This document shows, piece after piece, positions 1 to 8,614 of a stretch of DNA of 64,000 nt. The notes beneath the pieces were generated by a model. That model was not told where the DNA came from. It saw nothing but the letters and a program-made list of their open reading frames with translations, and did no database searches. This DNA is from DASYAN01 sp963727755. Its GTDB lineage: Bacteria > Chloroflexota > Ktedonobacteria > Ktedonobacterales > Ktedonobacteraceae. The translations under genes were made by a program, and so were the position numbers. Positions within the stretch are counted from its first letter, which is position 1, and every line of letters starts with the position of its first letter. The DNA lies in NCBI GenBank assembly GCA_963727755.1, contig CAVSHN010000009.1:186001-250000 (forward strand), in the 5' to 3' direction.

Positions 1-1
1 T

Positions 2-2596
2 GCAGACAACCAAGAGGCTCAGCTTGGTACGCGCCGAACAGGACTGGGCACAATGGGACTCGCGGACGCACTCATCAAAATGAAAGTCCCCTATGGCAGC
101 GAAGGATCTCTCCCAATCATTGAGCATATTTACGCTACCATTCGGGACGCTGCCTACGAGGCCTCCGCAAACATTGCCGCAGAGAAAGGTCCCTTCCCCC
201 ATTTCGATCGAGACAAGTACATGCAAGGGAAGTTCGTTAAACGCCTGCCTCAGCCTATTCAGGACAAGATCAAGAAGCAGGGTATTCGCAACGCCGTTCT
301 CTTGACTCAAGCGCCTACAGGTACGACAAGCCTGCTTGCTGGTGTCAGTTCCGGCATCGAACCCGTCTACGACTTTGCCATGATCCGGCGCGATCGCACA
401 GGTGAGCATATCTTATATCACCCGTTGCTACAGACTTGGCACGATGAGCATCCAGATGCGCCCACACCGAGCTACTTTGTCTCATCAAAGGATCTAACAC
501 CCGAAGAGCATGTACGTGTACAGGCAATGGTCCAGCGCTACACCGATGCCAGCATCAGCAAGTGTGTCGTGGGGGATACCTTGGTGAGTAGTGAACGCGG
601 TCTGCTACCCATTGCTGATCTGTATGCTGGAGAACAGCCTAACACATTCCGTTCGCTCGCCTTGCATGTAGCAAGCTTGGAGGGGACTCAGATCACCTCA
701 CATTTCTACTTTGGTGGGGTGCAACCAACACGACGGGTGAAGTTGGCAGATGGGCACGAGATTACTGGTACGCCTAATCATCGGCTCTACGTGGGAACAG
801 CGGAAGGTCTGATGTGGAGACGACTTGATGAGCTTGCTCTAGGCGATTATGTGGCACTCAAGATAGGGGCACAACTGTTCGGCACGGATGTGTCCTTGTG
901 TGGCTTTCAGCAGTCCACAACACGCAGTGGCTATCAGAAGACCATTCAGGTACCTGCCTCTATGAACCCCATGCTGGCCCACTTCATAGGCTCCTATATA
1001 GCAGAGGGATGTATTACCCACTACACTATTCGCATCACTAACAACGAAGAGGGGGTGTTGGAGCAACTGAAAGAGGAAGCCAGACAGCTTTTTGGCTTGG
1101 ATGGGGACATTATACCACAAGGAAGGAACAATGCACTCACCATACAGATCAATAGTAAATCACTCTGTGAATTGCTGCGCTTCCTTGGTTGCGAGGGGAG
1201 TGCTGCAGAGAAGACCATCCCTTGGGCTGTTTTACAGTCGAGTAGGGAGAGTATGGTGGCCTTTCTTTCTGGGCTGTATCTGGATGGGTTCATCACAGAT
1301 AAGAAGGTGGGGATTTGTCTTGCATCACAGAAACTTATCCAACAGCTTCAGATCGTGTTTGACAACTTTGGTGTGCAAACTTGGATTTCGGTTAAGCACA
1401 ACGTACAATACGATCGTGACTACTATGAGCTTAATGCGCATGGGCAGGAGGCTCAGCGACTCTTGCGCATCCTCACTTTTGACGAGGCACATAAGCAAGA
1501 ACGAGCACTGAAGCTCCTACAGAGGGAGTTTAAGGGAAGTAATTCAGACATCATACCAGTAGAGGCGCGAAAGTCTGTTTTCGCTGATGCGCCTCGCGCT
1601 GTGCGTTGTCGTCACCACGCTTACTCTCAAGCACTGTCGCAAGAGCGAGAAGGACAGCAGCTTACATGGTTTGGTTTGCGTCGGTTGGCGAACGATCCTG
1701 AAGTACCGCTAACGCCTTCTCTGCGGGAAATCTGGCAGGAGTCTCTACATTTTCGCCGCGTGGTTGCTGTAGAGGATAGTGGGGAGCAGTCCGTCTATGA
1801 TCTTTCGGTTCCGACAACCTCTGCCTTTGTCGGCAATGGAATTGTTAATCATAACACGGTGAATGCTCCCAATGAGCATACTGTTGAGCAAGTACAGAAA
1901 CTGTACCGTCTGGCATATGAGATGGGCTGCAAAGGTGTAACGTACTATCGCGATGGCTCACGCGATGCCGTGCTTACTCGTGTCGAAGACGAGAAAAAGG
2001 CAGCTGCGACACAGACTCCATCGATAGAGACAGTAACCTCAATCCATCAGGGCATCAAACAGCGGCCAGCGGTTGTCCAAGGTTATACCAGACAGGTCAA
2101 TGCCCCTGAAGGCAAAGTCAACGTTACCATTAACAGCGACGAGCAAGGTCCATTCGAAGTTTTCGTCAATGTTGGAAAGGCTGGTAGTGATATTGCCGCT
2201 CTATCGGAAGCTTTGGGTCGCTTGATCTCGCTTAACTTGCAGATACTCAGCCCTCTCTCACCCATGGACCGGGCACAGGAGATCAGCAAACAGTTGCGCA
2301 GCATCGGAGGCAGTCGCTCAGTTGGTTTTGGTGTCCAGCAGGTGCGTTCACTACCCGACGCGGTGGCACGTGCACTAGAGCTTCATATGGAGGCTACCCA
2401 AGCCGCTGGCAATCAGGAAACAACACACAACGACGACGACCAGAAGACAAACAATCATCACCAGCAGATACCCACTTCTGCGAACTTACACCCCTTAAAA
2501 GTTACTGGCAATCTTTGCTCCCAATGTGGCTGCAATACAATGGTATACGAGGAAGGCTGCAAAAAGTGCTATAGCTGCGGATATAGCGAGTGCTAA
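2..2596 (+). CDS. nrdJ: Adenosylcobalamin-dependent (class II) ribonucleotide reductase, C-terminal part, intein-containing
   Basis: This is the large subunit of B12-dependent ribonucleotide reductase, which makes deoxyribonucleotides from ribonucleotides in the cytoplasm. The frame is open to the left edge: codons before the ATG at 53 read RRTGLGTMGLADAL, a conserved RNR stretch, so the gene begins outside the window and 53 is not its start. After the intein (563-1855) the extein resumes at TVNAPNEHTVEQVQKLY and continues through GCKGVTYYRDGSR. A TSCPD-like stretch (VNVTINSDEQGPFEVFV) follows. The C-terminal cysteines (CSQCGC, CKKCYSCGYSEC) fit a zinc or redox-shuttle tail typical of the class. 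No insertion or stop interrupts it, unlike many genes further right. The family is clear; the class II assignment rests on overall similarity and on the absence of a small-subunit gene nearby. Confidence 0.93.
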   Translation, partial: ADNQEAQLGTRRTGLGTMGLADALIKMKVPYGSEGSLPIIEHIYATIRDAAYEASANIAAEKGPFPHFDRDKYMQGKFVKRLPQPIQDKIKKQGIRNAVLLTQAPTGTTSLLAGVSSGIEPVYDFAMIRRDRTGEHILYHPLLQTWHDEHPDAPTPSYFVSSKDLTPEEHVRVQAMVQRYTDASISKCVVGDTLVSSERGLLPIADLYAGEQPNTFRSLALHVASLEGTQITSHFYFGGVQPTRRVKLADGHEITGTPNHRLYVGTAEGLMWRRLDELALGDYVALKIGAQLFGTDVSLCGFQQSTTRSGYQKTIQVPASMNPMLAHFIGSYIAEGCITHYTIRITNNEEGVLEQLKEEARQLFGLDGDIIPQGRNNALTIQINSKSLCELLRFLGCEGSAAEKTIPWAVLQSSRESMVAFLSGLYLDGFITDKKVGICLASQKLIQQLQIVFDNFGVQTWISVKHNVQYDRDYYELNAHGQEAQRLLRILTFDEAHKQERALKLLQREFKGSNSDIIPVEARKSVFADAPRAVRCRHHAYSQALSQEREGQQLTWFGLRRLANDPEVPLTPSLREIWQESLHFRRVVAVEDSGEQSVYDLSVPTTSAFVGNGIVNHNTVNAPNEHTVEQVQKLYRLAYEMGCKGVTYYRDGSRDAVLTRVEDEKKAAATQTPSIETVTSIHQGIKQRPAVVQGYTRQVNAPEGKVNVTINSDEQGPFEVFVNVGKAGSDIAALSEALGRLISLNLQILSPLSPMDRAQEISKQLRSIGGSRSVGFGVQQVRSLPDAVARALELHMEATQAAGNQETTHNDDDQKTNNHHQQIPTSANLHPLKVTGNLCSQCGCNTMVYEEGCKKCYSCGYSEC
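563..1855 (+). other. Intein with LAGLIDADG-type homing endonuclease inside the RNR gene
   Basis: The insert is 431 codons, in frame. It begins with Cys (CVVGDTLVSSERG, block A) and ends with GNGIVNHN before an extein Thr, the standard C-terminal His-Asn splice signal. Block B is seen as GTPNHRLYV. Two dodecapeptide-like motifs, AHFIGSYIAEGCI and MVAFLSGLYLDGFIT, mark a LAGLIDADG/DOD endonuclease. Removal joins DASISK to TVNAPNEHT, a continuous conserved RNR sequence near the active site. All splice-junction residues are present, so it should be splicing-competent; endonuclease activity is not provable from sequence. Confidence 0.93.
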
Positions 2597-2604
2597 AAAG
2601 TGAT

Positions 2605-2633
2605 GGACTCCAGGTCATATAGATCTGGAGTCC
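2605..2633 (+). terminator. Hairpin after the RNR gene
   Basis: A perfect 9-bp stem (GGACTCCAG / CTGGAGTCC) with an 11-nt loop lies 8 nt after the RNR stop codon. No T-run follows, so it may stabilise the mRNA end rather than act as a strong intrinsic terminator. Confidence 0.55.
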
Positions 2634-3015
2634 TCCACTCGTTGCTGGGTGTATCTTCTCGCACCATGCTTAGGGGCTATGATTGGTGCACTTCCCTATC
2701 AGTGAATACACGAAGTTGGAATGCATGCACATCCTCATACAGCAAAGGAAAATGTCCCTTTTTCTCTTGAAAAATTCCTCATTGATTAGCTATCATCTTT
2801 TATAGAGAGGAGTTCTAGCCAGAAATGTACAAAGATAGAGTCACACCCTCTGGCGCTAAAGAAGTTCAATTAGGAGCGCCGACGCTTCTGAGAGCGGCTC
2901 GGTCCGCCCCCTATAATCTGAGAAAAGCTTGCTTTGTGGCTGAGGACAACAATCCTACTCCGGCAAGCAGAGAAAAGCAGCTTTTTCAAAATAAGTTTAA
3001 GTAAGGAGTATTTCT
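2634..3015 (+). other. Intergenic region upstream of the 219-aa hypothetical gene
   Basis: No credible gene is present. At 2753-2770 there is a TGTCCCTTTTTCTCTTGA copy of the motif seen upstream of many accessory genes in this window, oriented toward the gene at 3016 and 246 nt from its start. A ribosome-binding site (TAAGGAG) precedes the ATG at 3016. Confidence 0.5.
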
Positions 3016-3675
3016 ATGCGAAATGAACTTGAAAGTTTTCATCAGTCTGAAGGGAATAGTCCCGCTTCTAACAGCTCTGATAAGAAGCGTCATCAACCCC
3101 TGCCATGGGAAACGGGAGGAGCAAGTGAGTCCAAGAGTGATGAAAAAAAACACATGTCTATAGAATTAGCGCCAATTTATCAAGAGCAGCAAGATCATCA
3201 TATAGAGATAAGTCAAGAGCAGGAGATAAACGGAGTTCATCTAATAAATGAAGAAGTATCTACCTCTCAACATACTCCAGAACACGGGGGAGAGATTTAT
3301 CAAATGTTAGATGGACTGATAGCTCAATATAAGAATGATCCTAAACATAGTCTAAAGATAAAAAAAGCTTTTCTTAAATTTCTGGAAGGTAAAATAAAAG
3401 GAGAAAATAGAAACAGAAAGACAAAAAGGCTGCTAGAGCTTGGTCGCGAAGCAGATGACTACTTTTATGAACGACATGATTTTATAAAGGAAGAAATCTA
3501 TAATGAAGTAGTGAAAGGTATATCTCGCCTCTATAGCAGCATGCGATTGCCAGAAGAGATGTATGGTTGGAGGCTGACGCTATGGCGACGGGTGACATCA
3601 TGTTTTGACCATCCGCATCCGCAAGAACAAGGGCATGAGCATCGAAGAACTCAGGGAGAACAAACATCAGAGTAA
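3016..3675 (+). CDS. Hypothetical protein, disordered N-terminus and charged helical C-terminus
   Basis: 219 codons, with a good AAGGAG ribosome-binding site 8 nt before the ATG. The first ~90 residues are Ser/Glu/Gln-rich and look disordered. The rest is charged and helical with a lysine-rich stretch (KIKGENRNRKTKRLLELG). No catalytic motif was recognised. In style it resembles the low-complexity N-termini of the proteins at 32.6 and 51-61 kb, and like them it has the TGTCCCT motif upstream. The last ~40 residues (after LPEEMYGW) change character, and another frame across this end looks equally protein-like, so the C-terminus may be frameshifted. Function unknown. Confidence 0.7.
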   Translation: MRNELESFHQSEGNSPASNSSDKKRHQPLPWETGGASESKSDEKKHMSIELAPIYQEQQDHHIEISQEQEINGVHLINEEVSTSQHTPEHGGEIYQMLDGLIAQYKNDPKHSLKIKKAFLKFLEGKIKGENRNRKTKRLLELGREADDYFYERHDFIKEEIYNEVVKGISRLYSSMRLPEEMYGWRLTLWRRVTSCFDHPHPQEQGHEHRRTQGEQTSE

Positions 3676-3699
3676 AGGTGTGAGCAGCTCGAAAAAGGT

Positions 3700-3746
3700 A
3701 GGCTCATTCCTCCCATCCCGTTCACGGGATGGGGAGGAATGAGCCT
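3700..3746. terminator. Bidirectional terminator between convergent genes
   Basis: A ~21-bp near-perfect inverted repeat (AGGCTCATTCCTCCCATCCC and its complement, with one bulged G) lies between the stop of the + strand gene at 3675 and the end of the - strand gene at 3770. It is flanked by A- and T-rich bases on both sides, as expected for a shared terminator. Confidence 0.75.
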
Positions 3747-3769
3747 TTACATTGACAACATTGGCTATT

Positions 3770-5404
3770 TCATATGGGATTCTCTTTTTGCCAGCTCTTC
3801 TCGACTGCAGGTTTGATTTGTCGGTTGCCTTGCCAGCCTGGCTCGGTACTTGGATTGGCTTGTCGGTTGCCTTGCCAGCCTGGCTCGGTACTTGGATTGG
3901 CTTGTCGATATCGTGGGTCTATCTCTCTCACAGGATTGGCTTGTTGACTACTTTGGGTGACTTCCAAGCGGAATGGAGCCAGACTAGTACGCATCTCTTC
4001 TGTAATCCTGCGCAAGCTTTGTGCGAGCCCTGTAACTTCACGGGCAAAGCTTTCGCTTAGATGTGTAAGTTCCTGTACCCTGGTTAAATCTAGACTCCTA
4101 GAAGTGTCTGTTGCATTCTGTGGGTTACTAGGTAAGTATAATGGAGAACTTGCTGGATCTTGCAAAAGTCTTCGGGCATGCATGAGAAAAGCATTCGCGT
4201 TTTTCATGCCTTGCTGTGAGACAACATCCAATTGCTCAATCGTGGTTTGGTTACGCATTACAAAGCGGCGGAAGCGGCCAATAGTGAAGCTGAAGGCATG
4301 ACCAAGCATCCAAATAGGATCGTTATTCACAGCTGTTTTGACATCGAACTCGCCCCCATTAGCCAGACGCATATCGGCGAAAAGGCGTTCTGCTGCACTG
4401 CTGAGAGCATCGCGCTGAACACGAGTTTGTTCGAGCAAATTGACGATAGCATCGAGCATGGTATTGACCGAGATTGAAACGTCGGTAATTTCATCGCGTC
4501 CATCGATAGTGACACGGCTATCGATCTGTCCTCGTTGCACCGCTTGCGCGACTTTCCGCAGTTTGCGCAGGCGGCTTACGAGTGTCCCATAGATTAACCA
4601 GCCGATGAGGCCGATAGCAAAGAATACGAGTAAGACAGCTATCAGTGTGGTGACGAGCGTGCTAGTCTGCTGAACATTGGTGGCATCCTGTACATAAGTG
4701 GTGAGACGGCCATTAAACTGTATAAGTTGACTTAGTGCACTCAAAGTGTCACTATACGTCAGTTGTCCTTGCTGCTGTTCTAGCGTCTGTGCATTTTGGT
4801 ACAAACCATTCTGGATATCTCGCAGGATCTGGTCCTGTGTGCTGCGATAAATTTGCCAAGTACGCATTGCACTACTTGCTAAGAGATTTTGCTGCGTGTC
4901 CTGCCCGGAATGCCCAGCCCCATTGAAAAGATCGATCTGGCTAGGATTGTGGATCAACAGATCATGTTGGACGTAGTTTTGCAGAAGCGTATTATAGCGG
5001 GTTTCCAGCCCTTGCACGGCTTGTTGATCGGCAGTGAGTTGAGCCTGCGGTGAATTAGCAGATGCATAACTTAGGGTTTCATTCAGTTTGAAGTTCATCA
5101 ACTGGAGATAATTGTTGCCTGTCGCAAGAGACAAGTAACTCTGAAAGAGATCCTGATAGAAACCGGACTCTTGATTGAGCAATTGTGCGCTTTGTATGCC
5201 GATAATACTGGCAGCAAACGCGGCAATCAGTGCTGGTATTAGGAAACCTAATATCAGTCGCTGTGCAATAGGAATGCCAATCAGCGGATTATTGAAAGTA
5301 GGAAGAGAGGAAAGAGGAGGGAAAAAGCGCTTCCTCTCGACCTTCTTCACTGGACCAAGGTCTTCAAAGATAATGTCGGGAGATTGCTGGTGAGCAGTAC
5401 TCAT
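3770..5404 (-). CDS. HAMP-domain membrane protein (sensor-like, no output domain)
   Basis: 544 codons. An N-terminal cytosolic segment (~45 aa) leads into a membrane helix (LILGFLIPALIAAFAASIIG, ~50-70). An extracytoplasmic helical region of ~190 residues follows, then a second membrane helix (LVTTLIAVLLVFFAIGLIGW, ~250-275). A HAMP-like module comes next (LRKLRKVAQAVQRGQIDSRV ... DEITDVSISVNTMLDAIVNLLE). This is the plan of chemoreceptor or kinase sensor parts, but no MCP signalling tip, kinase or GGDEF domain follows, only ~200 helical residues. The C-terminus ends in two exact 14-residue repeats and a degenerate third. No partner signalling gene is adjacent. Role: inferred transmembrane sensing or scaffolding, partner unknown. 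Confidence 0.75.
   Translation of the reverse strand: MSTAHQQSPDIIFEDLGPVKKVERKRFFPPLSSLPTFNNPLIGIPIAQRLILGFLIPALIAAFAASIIGIQSAQLLNQESGFYQDLFQSYLSLATGNNYLQLMNFKLNETLSYASANSPQAQLTADQQAVQGLETRYNTLLQNYVQHDLLIHNPSQIDLFNGAGHSGQDTQQNLLASSAMRTWQIYRSTQDQILRDIQNGLYQNAQTLEQQQGQLTYSDTLSALSQLIQFNGRLTTYVQDATNVQQTSTLVTTLIAVLLVFFAIGLIGWLIYGTLVSRLRKLRKVAQAVQRGQIDSRVTIDGRDEITDVSISVNTMLDAIVNLLEQTRVQRDALSSAAERLFADMRLANGGEFDVKTAVNNDPIWMLGHAFSFTIGRFRRFVMRNQTTIEQLDVVSQQGMKNANAFLMHARRLLQDPASSPLYLPSNPQNATDTSRSLDLTRVQELTHLSESFAREVTGLAQSLRRITEEMRTSLAPFRLEVTQSSQQANPVREIDPRYRQANPSTEPGWQGNRQANPSTEPGWQGNRQIKPAVEKSWQKENPI
3818..3901 (-). repeat. 42-bp tandem repeat (2 copies) in the HAMP gene 3' end
   Basis: Two adjacent identical 42-bp units encode RQANPSTEPGWQGN twice, followed by a degenerate third unit (RQIKPAVEKSWQKE). 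The copy number is an in-frame multiple of 14 residues and may vary between strains. Confidence 0.85.
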
Positions 5405-5588
5405 CAGTGAGCCTCATTTCTCGCTCCTGTGTCTGCTCTCGCCAGCGCAAAAACAGGAGCATTAGAGCTAAATATTCGCGTTACTACTGTTTAGGGCTAG
5501 CTACTACTATGGGGGATGCTATGCTAGCCTTGAGTAGTACCGGCAGAAACCATGCTGGCAGAAATATAGCCAAATTCACCGCCAGCTG

Positions 5589-6485
5589 TTAAATCTGCTG
5601 GGTCTGCATAAAACTGAGGAAGGTCGTTGTTGCATCGATCCCATTGTCCAGGGTATACATATGCTCGAATCCCAGAATTTGTACTTCCCAGATTGAATGT
5701 TTGCTGCTGTTGCACTGACACCGTCAAGGGCAACGGTTTTTACTGTCGCATTAATTGTGGAAAGTGAAGAGTAGCTAATCGCCCCTGACGTATGAGCAAT
5801 GGTATCAACGACAACAGTTGATGTGTCGGCCACTGGTTGACCGACTTCTGCTGTCGTCCCCAGAACATATTTGTCGAATAACGCACGAGTACCAGAGGTA
5901 GTTGGCTTGACCAAAGGGACAATAGGTAAATCGGGACCACCCACATCTTTCCAGTTTGTGGTTACGCCAGTGTAGATATTGATAACCTGTTGAGTGTTGA
6001 GCAAAGTAATGTTGACATCGGGATTGACAATTAGCGTCATGGGGGTAATACAAACGATATGGTCAGTCAAATTAGGGTTGGGGTACAGGGTAGGGTCAGC
6101 ATAAATATCAGAGTCTCCAATATTCGCTTTGTTATCGTTAACAGCACTCAATCCCACGCCACTTCCCCCTCCCTGGACGTCCATTTTTACTCCCAGGGTA
6201 TTGTTGCTGGAAGAGAGCGGCAGCTTTTGTTGCCAGTGGAAGCAGTGCTGATGAGCCGACAACCTGCACACGTTGCCCAGCGAAATTTGTGCTATTGCCC
6301 GATGATCCAGAGGTATTGTCGAGCGCTCCACAACTGCCTAGTAGCAACACAACGATGAGCATAGTAACCAGAGTTGATGTTCCTAGTTCGTGCCGTTCCA
6401 TTGCACGTTTCATTTCTTTAAAGTACGTCCTTGCTAGTCTGTTCACCGTACGGGCTATCCAGTGCCCTTCTTCGGGAATCTTCAT
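5589..6485 (-). pseudogene. PstS-like phosphate-binding lipoprotein, frameshifted copy
   Basis: Left duplicate of the gene at 7201-8097, nearly identical over its length. The start (MKIPEEGHWIAR) and the AAGGAG-type ribosome-binding site are conserved. Compared with the intact copy it has an extra A near 6196 (CCCAGGGT for CCCGGGT), which breaks the frame after QQQYPG. It also lacks one base near 5668 (AATCCCAG for AACCCCCAG), which breaks the frame after GKYKFW. Both breaks fall in homopolymer-like tracts, so sequencing error is possible, but two breaks in one copy only also fit decay after duplication. Confidence 0.85.
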
Positions 6486-6946
6486 GGTGATTTTCTCCTT
6501 AATTATGCAAGGCTTTTGCAACGGTATATGTAATACTTTTGGATTGCACCTCCTCGTCGTAAATATCATCAAACGTTGCCCTCTGGAAACCCCTGCATTT
6601 ATAATGGTCTATGTTACAAAGGAACCCTGTCCATTGGTTAGTCTATGGGCAGGAATAAGAGCATGTCGGCCAGAGCTTGATAATCGGTAATGTCCAGATC
6701 GAAAATTTCGTTCAATGCTCTCGCTGTTTCGTCAGAGTTGATGTTGAGAGTAGAGTACCACGGCCTCAGGCAGCTTGCAGACCAGTTGGGAAAGATCTCC
6801 CTACCTTAACTATCATGTCACGACGTAGATCTTACCAAGTAAGCACATCAATGTCAACGCCTACCTGACCTCCCAGCAGGACCTTCGGATTTACTCATTT
6901 CACCTGACAAGTTTACTCATCAATTACCCTTCTCGGCCTGCACTAT
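6486..6946. other. Duplicated intergenic region
   Basis: No gene is supported here. The sequence corresponds to the region 8098-8614 upstream of the intact PstS-like gene, with more divergence near 6550-6800. Blocks such as CATGTCACGACGTAGAT (and variants) and TTTACTCATTTCACCTGACA are shared between the copies. Confidence 0.6.
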
Positions 6947-7135
6947 TCACGCCTCCACCAGATCCTGCTCTGGATCTTTTTTTTCGATCTGCATATTGCC
7001 ACTCTTAGCCTGCTCTTTGTCATCACAAAGTGAATGGGATGAAGCAAAACCTAGATATAGCTGAGAGGCCAATAGAGTAAGAATAAATCCTAGTAGCAGG
7101 AAATTACGCGTTGCCTGCCGTTACCGGGTAAAATC
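6947..7135 (-). pseudogene. Truncated 3' end of the GT87-type glycosyltransferase gene
   Basis: About 190 bp matches the last ~55 codons of the gene at 8615-10048, including the TGA stop at 6947-6949 and the TTACCGGGTAAAAT block at 7121-7134, beyond which similarity stops. It was carried along by the segmental duplication and has no start or body. Confidence 0.8.
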
Positions 7136-7200
7136 AGGTACTAGGAGATGAGCTGACACCAATGCTGGCAGAAATATAGCCAAGAATTCACCGCCAGTTG

Positions 7201-8097
7201 TTAAATCTGCTGGGTCTGCATAAAACTGAGGAAGGTCGTTGTTGCATCGATCCCATTGTCCAGGGTATACATATGCTCGAACCCCCAGAATTTGTACTTC
7301 CCAGATTGAATGTTTGCTGCTGTTGCACTGACACCGTCAAGAGCAACGGTTTTTACTGTCGCATTAATTGTGGAAAGTGAAGAGTAGCCAATCGCCCCTG
7401 ACGTATGAGCAACGGTGTCAATGATAACAGTTGATGTGTCGACCACTGGTTGACCAACTTCTGCTGTCGTCCCCAGAACATATTTGTCGAATAACGCACG
7501 AGTACCAGAGATAGTTGGCCTGACCAAAGGAACAATAGGTAAATCGGGACCACCCACATCTTTCCAGTTCGTGGTTATGCCAGTGTAGATATTGATAACC
7601 TGTTGGGCGTTGAGCGAAGTAATGTTGACATCGGGATTGACAATTAGCGTCATGGGGGTAATACAAACGATATGGTCAGTCAAATTAGGGTTGGGGTACA
7701 GGGTAGGGTCAGCATAAATATCAGAGTCTCCAATATTCGCTTTGTTATCGTTAACAGCCTTCAATCCTACGCTACTTCCCCCTCCCTGGACGTCCATTTT
7801 TACTCCCGGGTATTGTTGCTGGAAGAGAGCGGCAGCTTTTGTTGCCAGTGGAAGCAGTGCTGATGAGCCGACAACCTGCACACGTTGCCCAGCGAAATTT
7901 GTGCTATTGCCCGATGATCCAGAGGTATTGTCGAGCGCTCCACAACTGCCTAGTAGCAACACAATGACGAGCATAGTAACCAGAGTTGATGTTCCTAGTT
8001 CGTGCCGTTCCATTGCACGTTTCATTTCTTTAAAGTACGTCCTTGCTAGTCTGTTCACCGTATGGGCTATCCAGTGCCCTTCTTCGGAAATCTTCAT
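7201..8097 (-). CDS. PstS-like phosphate ABC transporter substrate-binding lipoprotein
   Basis: 298 residues from the ATG at 8097, chosen because AAGGAG lies 9 nt upstream; a longer open frame to 8247 lacks such a site. A long basic n-region (~33 aa) precedes a hydrophobic segment and the lipobox-like LGSC, giving a lipoprotein anchored outside the membrane. PstS-family signatures are VVGSSALLPLATKAAALFQQ near the mature start, DVQGGGSSVGLKAV (oxyanion-binding loop), KANIGDSD, and TISGTRALFDKYVLG. Substrate is inferred from the family as phosphate or a related oxyanion. No pstC, pstA or pstB lies nearby, so it is an orphan binding protein, perhaps a second-copy scavenger or sensor. Confidence 0.85.
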   Translation of the reverse strand: MKISEEGHWIAHTVNRLARTYFKEMKRAMERHELGTSTLVTMLVIVLLLGSCGALDNTSGSSGNSTNFAGQRVQVVGSSALLPLATKAAALFQQQYPGVKMDVQGGGSSVGLKAVNDNKANIGDSDIYADPTLYPNPNLTDHIVCITPMTLIVNPDVNITSLNAQQVINIYTGITTNWKDVGGPDLPIVPLVRPTISGTRALFDKYVLGTTAEVGQPVVDTSTVIIDTVAHTSGAIGYSSLSTINATVKTVALDGVSATAANIQSGKYKFWGFEHMYTLDNGIDATTTFLSFMQTQQI

Positions 8098-8614
8098 GAT
8101 GATTTTCTCCTTAATCATGCAAGGCTTTTGCAACGGTATACGTGGCCGTAATGCTTTCAGGCTATACCCCCTCCTTGTAAATATTGCACGGGTCTCTGTT
8201 CCGAAAAATCCTGTCAATAGACCAACCACTAAATAGAATGAGAGCATGTCGGAAAGTCTATTGGGCTCTATTGCCTTTCGAGTAGACCTTGTGTGGGATA
8301 GTAGTAATTACTGGCCTGTCTTGCGTGTATGTTGAGAAGCTACTTCTTGCTAGACCTATCATCCTTGTGGATGTCGGTTCCTAAGGAAACACCGATAATT
8401 GTCTGTAAAATCTTCACAAGCACTGATGCTCTCACTGTTTTGTTGGACTTGATATTGAGAGTACTACCTGCCTAACCTTCGTGTCACGACGTAGATTTTA
8501 CCAACTAAGTACATCAATGTCAACGCCTGTCTGACCTCCCAGCAGGGCCTTTGGATTTACTCATTTCACCTGACAAGTTTACTCATCAAATCCCTTTCTC
8601 AGTCTGCGCTATAT
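8098..8614. other. Intergenic region upstream of the PstS-like gene
   Basis: 517 nt between the start of the PstS-like gene and the stop of the glycosyltransferase gene. It is the counterpart of the duplicated block at 6486-6946. No ORF, RNA gene or confident promoter was recognised. Confidence 0.5.

Noticed and set aside
3016..3720. Alternative frame at the end of the 219-aa gene (MSIEELRENKH-like)
   Set aside because: Plausible peptide, but no homologue is known to me, so a frameshift cannot be asserted.
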